A stretch of DNA of 6,901 bases from Acholeplasmataceae bacterium UBA5617 (GTDB lineage Bacteria; Bacillota_I; Bacilli_A; Acholeplasmatales; Acholeplasmataceae). The translations under genes were made by a program, and so were the position numbers. Location of the stretch: contig DIKN01000096.1 of NCBI GenBank assembly GCA_002424575.1, forward strand, positions 1 through 6,901, given 5' to 3'. This document shows positions 1-6,504 of this stretch, in pieces. The notes under the pieces were generated by a model that was not told the origin of the DNA, made no database searches, and worked only from the letters and a program-made list of their open reading frames with translations. Numbering within the stretch: position 1 is the first letter of the stretch; every line of letters starts with the position of its first letter.

Positions 1-710
1 GCATAATTGACGAGTTTTACATAACGTCCCTCTTCTTCAGAAACTTGGTCTAAAGCTTCACGCATTAATCGAAAATTTTCTTGTGTGGCATAGGTACCAC
101 CAAATCCTTCTGTCGTCGGACCAAAGGGGACATAATCGAGTAGGGATTGTCCCGTGCTGCGAATCACAGCAATGATATCTGCACCTTTTTTCGCTGCTGA
201 AATCGCCTGCTTGATATCTTCATAAATGTTTCCCGTAGCCACAATGACGTATTTGTTGGGTGTTGTTTTTTTAGGCGTTTTTTCAATCCAAGTTGATCTG
301 ATCTTCTTCATCGCATCCACACGTGCTAATGTCTTTTCAAAAAAGGGCATAAGTTCTTCAAGATATGGACAGCGTTCAAGATCTTTATAGATGGACAAGT
401 CAAGTTTTTGATTGGCGACACGTCGGGCTATTTCTTGAGGTGTTTCTTCTGTATCATGAACAGCATAGCCTAAATAATGGCTAATACCTTTCGATAAATC
501 ACCCTGCTTGACGATATGATCAATGAGTGCGTTGACAAGTGGACGTCCGAAATCATCGATGCCATCGATTCCTAGTAATCTTAAAACGGTTCTTTCAACA
601 GCAACCGTGGTGTGTCGATCGATAAAACGCTGCATTTGATCAGCAATATCCTTGGCATATTTACGGCATCCTTGAATGGTTTCTTGGTTTAAATTAAGTT
701 TATTGAGCAT
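1..710 (-). CDS. kamD: Lysine 5,6-aminomutase alpha subunit, N-terminal part (3' end off window)
   Basis: This is the large subunit of the adenosylcobalamin- and PLP-dependent D-lysine / L-beta-lysine 5,6-aminomutase, which moves the terminal amino group of beta-lysine to give 3,5-diaminohexanoate. My translation from the ATG at 710 gives 236 complete codons with no stop before the window edge, about half the roughly 515 residues usual for the family. Family hallmarks recognised from memory are QRFIDRHTTVAVERTVLRLL (about residues 27-46), LGIDGIDDFG just after it, and the stretch IRSTGQSLLDYVPFG followed by TTEGFGGTYATQENFRLMR and RYVKLVNY near the cut end. An AGGAGG at 717-722, six bases from the ATG, supports the start. 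The gene overlaps the end of the upstream P-loop gene by 11 bp. The partner subunit KamE, which carries the B12 domain and the PLP lysine, would be expected just beyond position 1 but is not visible. Confidence 0.95.
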   Translation of the reverse strand, partial: MLNKLNLNQETIQGCRKYAKDIADQMQRFIDRHTTVAVERTVLRLLGIDGIDDFGRPLVNALIDHIVKQGDLSKGISHYLGYAVHDTEETPQEIARRVANQKLDLSIYKDLERCPYLEELMPFFEKTLARVDAMKKIRSTWIEKTPKKTTPNKYVIVATGNIYEDIKQAISAAKKGADIIAVIRSTGQSLLDYVPFGPTTEGFGGTYATQENFRLMREALDQVSEEEGRYVKLVNY

Positions 711-1689
711 ATATATCCTCCTGTTTCACGTTGATGACGGGTATATCAGTGATTGCTTTCATGTATTGAAGCATGGTGGCTTCATCATATGATGGTCCAT
801 TTGGGCTGAAGGGATTGATGGTGATCAATAGAATCGGGCACGGTTTGATCACTTCAACACGTATCCTTAGTTTCTCAAATACATCATGCATGCGATGATG
901 AAAGAGCAGTTTTGTTGGATCATCGATAAGCAGAGTAAAATCGTGCAATCTCGCATCGATGAGCATATCCATCCAACGTGTCGTAATAGCACCATGAACG
1001 ATCATCTTTTGAACATCACCTTTTGATTCCAAAATAGCATGTCTGAAAGCTTCCTCAGATTTGTTCATGCGAATAATCATCTGGTTTTTTGTCATAATCA
1101 TCCATGATGCTTTGGGATGATCAATCGTGCTTTCAGATATGGGGTATGAAAACACGGTGAGTATATGTTTAGTTTTCATGAGCGTATCTTCAAGTATGGG
1201 GGAAAATGAGGCACCTACAGCAAGGACAATACCATCTAATTCTGACATGGCAGAAAACGTCATGCGTGAAAAAGCACCATCGACAAAAATACGCTTAGCA
1301 TACATTTTCATCAGTTTAAGTAGCACATTCATATCCTGATTAGTCGAAGGACCTGCAAGCATGATGGTCCCTTGTGATAAAATGCGCACCAAAAAGACTT
1401 GACCAAGTGCTGTTGCACATGGTGTTTTGACAAGCACGTCATAGCTGACAAGCGTTTGTTCCAAACATGCTTCTGTCGTTGCCACAATCATGCCTGGATA
1501 AACATTAATTTTTGGCTTTGGCAAAAAGTTGACCTGGTCGATCGCTTCACCATCTAAACCAATCGATGTCAATCCCAACGTTTCATGGCGGTAATGTTCA
1601 ATTAACGCATTAAACGTCGTGGTCTTTCCAGTGTTTTTTGCTAAACCGACGATGCCAATCGTACGATAAGCATCACTGTTTTTAATCAT
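700..1689 (-). CDS. kamB: P-loop protein in the KamB position, putative lysine 5,6-aminomutase reactivase subunit
   Basis: A 329-residue soluble protein with no signal peptide or membrane segment apparent. Residues 11-25 form a beta strand followed by a P-loop-like turn, GIVGLAKNTGKTTT, with Lys22 and Thr23 in the positions that bind nucleotide phosphates. Further conserved-looking blocks are LGLTSIGLDGE (about 38-48), LAGPST (about 111-116), VDGAFSRM (about 136-143) and a C-terminal PFSPNGPSYDE. In known lysine-fermentation clusters (Clostridium sticklandii, Fusobacterium) a gene called kamB follows kamA; together with the MutS-like kamC it is thought to reactivate the 5,6-aminomutase after suicidal loss of its cobalamin cofactor. 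Position and P-loop suggest this is KamB, but I know the family less well than its neighbours, and the biochemical role is inference. The start overlaps the end of kamA by 8 bp and has only a weak ribosome binding site (a GGAT at 1696-1698 in minus-strand sense), so translational coupling to kamA is likely. Confidence 0.75.
   Translation of the reverse strand: MIKNSDAYRTIGIVGLAKNTGKTTTFNALIEHYRHETLGLTSIGLDGEAIDQVNFLPKPKINVYPGMIVATTEACLEQTLVSYDVLVKTPCATALGQVFLVRILSQGTIMLAGPSTNQDMNVLLKLMKMYAKRIFVDGAFSRMTFSAMSELDGIVLAVGASFSPILEDTLMKTKHILTVFSYPISESTIDHPKASWMIMTKNQMIIRMNKSEEAFRHAILESKGDVQKMIVHGAITTRWMDMLIDARLHDFTLLIDDPTKLLFHHRMHDVFEKLRIRVEVIKPCPILLITINPFSPNGPSYDEATMLQYMKAITDIPVINVKQEDIYAQ
717..722 (-). 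promoter_or_regulatory. Ribosome binding site of kamD inside the upstream gene
   Basis: Read on the minus strand this is a perfect AGGAGG, six bases before the kamD ATG at 710. It lies within the last codons of the upstream P-loop gene, so kamD can be initiated independently although the two reading frames overlap. Confidence 0.8.
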
Positions 1690-2947
1690 GTTTGATCCGT
1701 TCTTTTCTCTTTAATTGAGCGGGCTCAATGGAAATGTGGTTACCCTGTAATAACCCACTGATACCATCTCGTTTTTCTTTTTGACATGCTTCACAATGAC
1801 ATTCTGACACATAGTGATCAGGTTCGCTGTAGGTGGTGATAACACCTTCATAGTTCCGAAGGACAACTTTTCCTGGAGCTTGTGAGATCACATAATTGGG
1901 CATAACCGGGATTTTTCCACCACCATTGGGTCCATCAACCACAAACGTTGGAATAGCTAATCCACTGATATGCCCTCTTAATCCTTCAATAATTTCGATA
2001 CCTTTAGACACGGTTGTTCTAAAATGCTCAATCCCGAAGGATAAATCGCACTGATAGATGTAATAAGGTCTTACACGAATGGCGATCAATTGCTTCACCA
2101 AATGTCTCATCACGTAGACACAATCATTGACACCTTTTAAAAGGACAGATTGATTGCCCACAGGAATGCCGGCATCGACCAATCGATCGATGGCTGCTTT
2201 TGATTCGGGCGTGATTTCATCAGCATGATTGAAATGCGTATTGACCCAAATCGGATGATATTTTTTGAGCATGTTGACCAACTTTTCGGTGACGCGTTGT
2301 GGCATGACCACCGGTGTACGCGTACCAAAGCGAATCACTTGAACGTGATCGATTTCTCTAAGTTTCTTTAAAATATATTCAATTCGTTCATCGCTTGCCA
2401 TGAAGGCATCGCCGCCTGAAAGCAGGACATCATTCACCTCATCGTGAGCTCGAATATATTCAATTGCCTGATCGATCTGTTCCAATTTCATCTCCGCATC
2501 CTTTTGTCCTGCAAATCGACGTCGTGTGCAGTGACGACAATACGTGGAACACATGTCAGTAATCAGGAAAAGAACGCGATCTGGGTATCGGTGTGTCAAT
2601 CCTGGTACGGGTGAATCATGATCTTCATGCAATGGATCTAATAAGTCATGCTTACCTTGAATTAACTCGCCGCTAAAGGGGACTGCCTGTTGACGAATGG
2701 GACAATGTGGATCATCAGGATTGATTAATGTTAAGTAATATGGTGTTATGGCCATTCTTAAGTGACCTAAAATGTGATGAATGGTATCCTCTTCCTCTTG
2801 GGTCAAAGGGATATATTTTTTGAGCTCTTCTGCAGAACGAATGCGATGACTTGTTTGCCATTTCCAATCGTTCCAATCCGAGTCGCTGACATGACCAAAA
2901 AATCTATTTTTTCGTTCAAGATATTTTTCATTCAATGTTAATTTCAT
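1682..2947 (-). CDS. kamA: L-lysine 2,3-aminomutase (radical SAM, PLP)
   Basis: Converts L-lysine to L-beta-lysine (3,6-diaminohexanoate), the first step of the pathway, using a [4Fe-4S] cluster, S-adenosylmethionine and PLP. At 421 residues it matches the usual size (the Clostridium subterminale enzyme has 416). The radical-SAM cluster motif is CSTYCRHC, with Cys133, Cys137 and Cys140, followed by TRRR. The SAM-binding LLSGGD lies at 175-180. Using the C. subterminale enzyme as recalled and a constant offset of eight, the PLP lysine is Lys345 in NGGGKIPVMPNY, the residues that bind the lysine amino group are Asp301 and Asp338, and the zinc ligands are Cys276 and the C-terminal CHCEAC (Cys383, Cys385, Cys388). 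All catalytic positions are therefore present and the enzyme should be active. The zinc tail argues for a true lysine enzyme rather than EpmB, which is shorter and lacks it. The start ATG overlaps the kdd stop as ATGA and has a GGAGGG at 2956-2961, eight bases away. Confidence 0.97.
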   Translation of the reverse strand: MKLTLNEKYLERKNRFFGHVSDSDWNDWKWQTSHRIRSAEELKKYIPLTQEEEDTIHHILGHLRMAITPYYLTLINPDDPHCPIRQQAVPFSGELIQGKHDLLDPLHEDHDSPVPGLTHRYPDRVLFLITDMCSTYCRHCTRRRFAGQKDAEMKLEQIDQAIEYIRAHDEVNDVLLSGGDAFMASDERIEYILKKLREIDHVQVIRFGTRTPVVMPQRVTEKLVNMLKKYHPIWVNTHFNHADEITPESKAAIDRLVDAGIPVGNQSVLLKGVNDCVYVMRHLVKQLIAIRVRPYYIYQCDLSFGIEHFRTTVSKGIEIIEGLRGHISGLAIPTFVVDGPNGGGKIPVMPNYVISQAPGKVVLRNYEGVITTYSEPDHYVSECHCEACQKEKRDGISGLLQGNHISIEPAQLKRKERIKHD

Positions 2948-3987
2948 CGCGCTTTCCCTCCGGCATACTTCACCATGAAATAATCATGGAGTTTTTGACT
3001 TTCTCTAAAGAGCTGTAACGTCAATTGTGCATGATGTTTGGTGTAGCCGTTACCAATCATCATGGTGACATCTTTACCCACACCCTCAGCACCAAGTGCT
3101 GCTTTTGTAAACGATGTGGCCATGCTAAATAAATAGACAATTCCCTCTTCTTTTGTTGATAAAATCGACGTCATTTCTGTGGATGGTACATTCACCACGT
3201 TGATGGTCAAATCTGCCAACTTACCATCCGTGAGTGCCATCATTTTTTCGTAAACTGCAACACTATGTTGAGCATCTTCAACAATAATGTGATCAATAAA
3301 GCCCATCTCTTGAAGCAGTTTCGCTTGTGCATCTTCATTCACCAATCCGATAACACATCCGTGAGGTCCAACATTCTTTTTCGCTTGATAACCGCATAAT
3401 AGTCCAGATTTTCCAGCGGCCCCGATGATAAAGACGGTATCATTTTGTTTTGCTAACTTCGAAACTTGTGCTGGCGCACCACAGACATCAAGACCCGCTA
3501 ATACAAGTCGTTCATCGAGATCCGATGGAATCTCAGCATAAATGCCTGAGTCGAAGAGAATGGCTGAACCTACGATTTTCACTTGTTCATTGGTCATGTT
3601 AATCTCTAGGATATCTTCAATGTAAAGCGGTGTGAGTGATAGGCTTACAAGTGTTGCAATTTTTGTTCCTTTTTTGAGGTGTTGGTTGTGATATAAGTGA
3701 CCTACTTGCTTCACAGAACCAATCAGCATACCCCCACTTTTAGTGACAGGATTTTGCATTTTACCTTGTGCTTTGACAATCTCTTTAATCATAATCTTCA
3801 TCTTTTCAACATCGTGCTCGCATGACTCTTTGAGTTGATGAAACGATGCACTATCAATGTTTAAAAGATCAACATCAATCAGAACTTCTGTATCACCACA
3901 GATAGGTGTTGCATCCAAATGATGTGCACCTTGTGGGAGACTTCCCTTCGGTTCTATAACACGATGTGTTCCAAATCTTGATTCCAT
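2944..3987 (-). CDS. kdd: L-erythro-3,5-diaminohexanoate dehydrogenase
   Basis: Oxidatively deaminates 3,5-diaminohexanoate to 3-keto-5-aminohexanoate with NAD(P)+ (EC 1.4.1.11), the third step of lysine fermentation. It is 347 residues long, the expected size. The N-terminus has the family signature FGTHRVIEPKGSLPQ (residues 5-19). A Rossmann-type nucleotide-binding turn, VFIIGAAGKSGLLCGYQ (185-201, glycines 189, 192 and 195), sits mid-protein after LAGLDVCGAPAQV, as in other members of this zinc-alcohol-dehydrogenase-like family. Its place between kce and kamA is the arrangement known from Fusobacterium nucleatum and clostridia. It starts 2 bp after kce ends, with an AAGGGG at 3996-4001 inside the last kce codons, and its TGA stop overlaps the kamA ATG. 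It is the only visible gene here that ends in TGA. Whether it prefers NAD+ or NADP+ cannot be read from the sequence. Confidence 0.95.
   Translation of the reverse strand: MESRFGTHRVIEPKGSLPQGAHHLDATPICGDTEVLIDVDLLNIDSASFHQLKESCEHDVEKMKIMIKEIVKAQGKMQNPVTKSGGMLIGSVKQVGHLYHNQHLKKGTKIATLVSLSLTPLYIEDILEINMTNEQVKIVGSAILFDSGIYAEIPSDLDERLVLAGLDVCGAPAQVSKLAKQNDTVFIIGAAGKSGLLCGYQAKKNVGPHGCVIGLVNEDAQAKLLQEMGFIDHIIVEDAQHSVAVYEKMMALTDGKLADLTINVVNVPSTEMTSILSTKEEGIVYLFSMATSFTKAALGAEGVGKDVTMMIGNGYTKHHAQLTLQLFRESQKLHDYFMVKYAGGKAR
2956..2961 (-). promoter_or_regulatory. Ribosome binding site of kamA within the end of kdd
   Basis: Minus-strand GGAGGG, eight bases from the kamA ATG at 2947. The same bases code for the Gly-Gly near the end of Kdd (KYAGGKAR), so site and coding sequence are nested. 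It confirms the 2947 start. Confidence 0.75.
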
Positions 3988-3989
3988 GA

Positions 3990-4814
3990 TTACATCCCCT
4001 TTATCCCTAAGATTCGTCTTGCTTCATCGGGTGTTGCAATGGCTCTACCATGCGTTTTTGCCATACTGACAACCTTCTGGACGAGTTCAGCATTACCTTT
4101 TGCAAGAACTCCTTTTTCAACGAAGAGGTTATCTTCAAGACCAACACGAACATGTCCACCATGTTTGATGGCATATTCTGCTAACGAGAATTCGTATTTA
4201 CCAATCCCGGCAACGCTAAATGTGCACTCTTGAGGGATACTTTCTCTTAGAAATTGAACATCTCTTTGTTCTCCAGTCATACCACCGTTGATACCGAGGA
4301 CAAATGAAAAATGCATGGGATCTTTGATAAATCCTTTTTTATGAAGTCTCAAGACCATATCAACATGACCTTTTTCAAAACATTCGAGTTCAGGAAAAAT
4401 GTTTCGGCTATAAATCTTTTCAGCAAAATACTTGATATCATTTTCGGTGTTAACAAAAATATCGTCTCCACCAAAGTTCAACGTTCCGCAATCTAATGTG
4501 CACATTTCTGGATTCAGCAGTGTAGGTTTTAAGCGTTCGTCTCTTGACATTCCCACCGCACCACCCGTTGATGGTTGAATGATAACATCTGGGCATTTCT
4601 TACGAATTGCCTTGATCACTCTTTCATAACGAACTTTACTTTGAGTCGGTGTCCCGTCATCTTTTCTGACATGTAAATGAATGATTGCAGCACCTGCTTG
4701 ATATGCAAGATAAGCTTCACGAACCATCTCATCGATGGTGTATGGTACATAGGGATTTTGCTCTTTGGTCACCTCAGCACCCGATATGGCACATGTAATG
4801 ATCAGTTTATCCAT
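3990..4814 (-). CDS. kce: 3-keto-5-aminohexanoate cleavage enzyme (BKACE/DUF849 family)
   Basis: Condenses 3-keto-5-aminohexanoate with acetyl-CoA to give 3-aminobutyryl-CoA and acetoacetate (EC 2.3.1.247). The protein is 274 residues, close to the Candidatus Cloacimonas enzyme of known structure as I recall it. The equivalent active-site residues can be found: Glu14 in ISGAE, the zinc ligands His46 and His48 in IIHLHVR, Ser82 and Gly84 in the loop QPSTGG, Thr106, and Arg223, Glu227 and Asp228 in RVGLED, where Glu227 is the third zinc ligand. The open frame extends 14 codons further to an ATG at 4856, but that would push deep into kal and adds residues absent from the family. The ATG at 4814 has an AGAGGG at 4821-4826, six bases away, and aligns with the family N-terminus, so it is preferred. 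The start overlaps the kal stop by 8 bp. Confidence 0.96.
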   Translation of the reverse strand: MDKLIITCAISGAEVTKEQNPYVPYTIDEMVREAYLAYQAGAAIIHLHVRKDDGTPTQSKVRYERVIKAIRKKCPDVIIQPSTGGAVGMSRDERLKPTLLNPEMCTLDCGTLNFGGDDIFVNTENDIKYFAEKIYSRNIFPELECFEKGHVDMVLRLHKKGFIKDPMHFSFVLGINGGMTGEQRDVQFLRESIPQECTFSVAGIGKYEFSLAEYAIKHGGHVRVGLEDNLFVEKGVLAKGNAELVQKVVSMAKTHGRAIATPDEARRILGIKGM

Positions 4815-5199
4815 GTTTAACCCTCTTTTTATCTTGAGGAACGACACATGTTCCATAGGCTTCGGTGACGAGAATTTTCTCTGTCAACACATCAGCTGCA
4901 GATGCACTTACATCAGGACGTGCAGCAATCACTTTAAAGCACTGAAAATGAATTTTTCGTGATGTGTTTCCAATCTGAATCATTTCACCGACAACCTCAA
5001 CAAAATCACCCGCATAAAGAGGTGCTAAAAAATCAACTTTTTCATAGGCACGAAACAACCCCTCATCCCCATCGTATTGGATGAGTAATTCGGTTGCGAC
5101 ATCCCCAAATAGTCCAAGAACACGTGCACCATCAACCAAATGCCCACCATAGTGTGCATCATGCTGTGATAGACGTAAACGATGTATGACCTTTAACAT
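4807..5199 (-). CDS. kal: 3-aminobutyryl-CoA ammonia-lyase
   Basis: Eliminates ammonia from L-3-aminobutyryl-CoA to give crotonyl-CoA (EC 4.3.1.14). It is a small hot-dog-fold protein of 130 residues, the family size. Recognisable family blocks are DAHYGGHLVDGARVLGLFGD (residues 14-33), ATELLIQYDGDEGLF (35-49), APLYAGDFVEVVGE (59-72) and GNTSRKIHF (77-85). The hot-dog fold explains its resemblance to thioesterases; the DAHYGG block and the neighbouring kce identify it as the lyase. The frame is open ten codons further up, to an ATG at 5229, but that start would lie inside the preceding CoA-transferase gene, whereas the ATG at 5199 has a good GGAGGT at 5208-5213. It begins one base after the ctfB stop and runs 8 bp into kce. 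Confidence 0.95.
   Translation of the reverse strand: MLKVIHRLRLSQHDAHYGGHLVDGARVLGLFGDVATELLIQYDGDEGLFRAYEKVDFLAPLYAGDFVEVVGEMIQIGNTSRKIHFQCFKVIAARPDVSASAADVLTEKILVTEAYGTCVVPQDKKRVKHG
4821..4826 (-). promoter_or_regulatory. Ribosome binding site deciding the kce start
   Basis: Minus-strand AGAGGG, six bases before the ATG at 4814 and located inside the kal coding region. It supports the shorter kce product over the in-frame ATG at 4856. Confidence 0.65.
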
Positions 5200-5200
5200 A

Positions 5201-5851
5201 TTACATAACCTCCATGAGCTTAACCTCACTTATATGCAAGGTTGCTTCAGTTTTTCCAATAATCTCTTCAATGGATACATCAGGATGACGTTCAATCAAA
5301 TGAAGACCATCTTCCCTCACTTCAATCACACAAAGTTCAGTAACGATCATATCAACTTTTTTGTATCCTGTTAACGGTAAACTGCACCGTTTTTTAATCT
5401 TAGGAACGCCTTTGCTCGTATGCGTCGTCGCGATAATCACTTTCTTCGCACCTTCCACTAAATCCATCGATCCACCCATACCGGGTACAAGTTTCCCTGG
5501 AATGATCCATGAAGCAAGTGAGCCTTCTTCATCCACTTCCAAAGCACCTAATACCGTGACATCTAAATGTCCTCCTCGAATCATAATAAAAGAGAGCGAT
5601 GAATCAAAAAATGCTGCATGTTTTTTTACGGTTGCAAATTGCCCTGAAGGATTGGTCAAATACACACACACCTCTTCATTGACTGCAAGAGGACCTAATC
5701 CGACAATACCGTTTTCGCTTTGTAAGTAAATATCACTATCTTGAGGGATATAATTCGCAACCAGTGTGGGTATGCCAATCCCCAAATTGACAAGGTTACC
5801 CGGTTTTAACTCTTTTGCAACACGTTTAGCAATAATATCTCGTTCATCCAT
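5201..5851 (-). CDS. ctfB: Butyrate/acetoacetate CoA-transferase, subunit B
   Basis: This is the catalytic subunit of a family I CoA-transferase. It carries the signature LQSENGIVG (residues 43-51), whose Glu46 forms the covalent glutamyl-CoA intermediate, followed by a glycine-rich PGMGGSMDLV (123-132). Its 216 residues match AtoA and CtfB proteins. In this pathway the enzyme is expected to move CoA from butyryl-CoA to the acetoacetate made by Kce, giving acetoacetyl-CoA and releasing butyrate. That substrate choice is inferred from the operon, since close relatives use acetate, butyrate or 3-oxoacids. The ATG at 5851 comes 2 bp after the A-subunit stop, with a GGAGGG at 5858-5863. The gene ends in TAA one base before kal. 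The symbol follows clostridial usage; atoA would be equally valid. Confidence 0.93.
   Translation of the reverse strand: MDERDIIAKRVAKELKPGNLVNLGIGIPTLVANYIPQDSDIYLQSENGIVGLGPLAVNEEVCVYLTNPSGQFATVKKHAAFFDSSLSFIMIRGGHLDVTVLGALEVDEEGSLASWIIPGKLVPGMGGSMDLVEGAKKVIIATTHTSKGVPKIKKRCSLPLTGYKKVDMIVTELCVIEVREDGLHLIERHPDVSIEEIIGKTEATLHISEVKLMEVM
5208..5213 (-). promoter_or_regulatory. Ribosome binding site deciding the kal start
   Basis: Minus-strand GGAGGT, eight bases before the ATG at 5199, nested in the last codons of the CoA-transferase B subunit. It supports the 130-residue product over the longer open frame beginning at 5229. Confidence 0.75.
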
Positions 5852-5853
5852 GG

Positions 5854-6504
5854 TTAACCCTCCACCAAAACATCCACGAAAATATGTGGTGTAATCACCA
5901 CTTCTGGATCGATGTCTTCAACGCGTTGATGTACTAAAGCAATCACGATTTCTGAAGCAACCGCCATCATGGGATTGAAATTTCTTGCGGATCCTTTATA
6001 GGTCAAATTTCCAAGTGAATCCGCATGATAAGCGTTGATTAAACTGATATCTGCTCCAATCGGTTCACATAGTATAAATGATTGGCCATTGACTTCAATG
6101 ATTCTTTTACCCTCTTCAACTGGCGTGTGTAAACCGGTAGGTGATAAAACACCTCCTAGTCTTCCACCGTAAGCCCTGATCTGTTCGACAAACGTTCCTT
6201 GAGGAATAAGCTCAACTTCAATTTTCCCTTCACTCATGAGTTTTCCTGCATTTGGGTTTGTTCCAATGTGTGTCACAATCAGTTTTTTCACCTGATTGTT
6301 CATCAATAATTTACCTACACCCTTATCAGGATATCCAGCATCGTTACAAATAATGGTTAAATCCTTTACACCCGATTCAACGACCATATCAATCAATTTT
6401 TCTGGTGTTCCACACGTTAAAAAGCCACCAACCATGATGCGCATACCATCTTTAAAAAATGCTTTGATGTCATTCAATGATGTCCATTTATTCACAGTTT
6501 TCAT
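5854..6504 (-). CDS. ctfA: Butyrate/acetoacetate CoA-transferase, subunit A
   Basis: The CoA-binding subunit, partner of the B subunit immediately downstream. Residues 19-34, beginning DGMRIMVGGF and ending in CGTP, fit the family I signature 1 exactly (D-G-x2-hydrophobic3-GGF-x3-G-x-P). Other blocks shared with E. coli AtoD and C. acetobutylicum CtfA, as recalled, are HIGTNPNAGK, IPQGTFVEQIR and GSARNFNPMMA. It is 216 residues long if translated from the ATG at 6504. An in-frame TGA lies five codons further upstream, so no longer product is possible. The AAGAAAGG at 6505-6512 touches this ATG directly, which is unusual. A GTG at 6495 would place the same AGG nine bases away and give a 213-residue protein, so the exact start is uncertain. 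The first codons overlap the end of the preceding hydratase gene by 17 bp. Confidence 0.93.
   Translation of the reverse strand: MKTVNKWTSLNDIKAFFKDGMRIMVGGFLTCGTPEKLIDMVVESGVKDLTIICNDAGYPDKGVGKLLMNNQVKKLIVTHIGTNPNAGKLMSEGKIEVELIPQGTFVEQIRAYGGRLGGVLSPTGLHTPVEEGKRIIEVNGQSFILCEPIGADISLINAYHADSLGNLTYKGSARNFNPMMAVASEIVIALVHQRVEDIDPEVVITPHIFVDVLVEG

Noticed and set aside
2137..2328. A 63-codon minus-strand open frame inside kamA
   Set aside because: It is a shifted frame within kamA, which has every catalytic residue in its own frame.
2941..2947. Possible use of TGA as tryptophan (mollicute-type code), since kdd is the only visible gene ending in TGA and a TAA follows two codons later in frame
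   Set aside because: Tryptophan codons inspected in kamA, ctfB and the P-loop gene are all TGG, and the ATGA stop/start overlap is a normal operon junction in the standard code.
4815..4856. A longer kce starting at the ATG at 4856
   Set aside because: The extra 14 residues are absent from the family N-terminus as I know it, and the ATG at 4814 has its own ribosome binding site.
5361..5729. A 122-codon plus-strand open frame opposite the CoA-transferase B subunit
   Set aside because: It lies wholly antisense to a well-supported gene, its protein resembles no family I recognise, and it is a by-product of codon use on the other strand.
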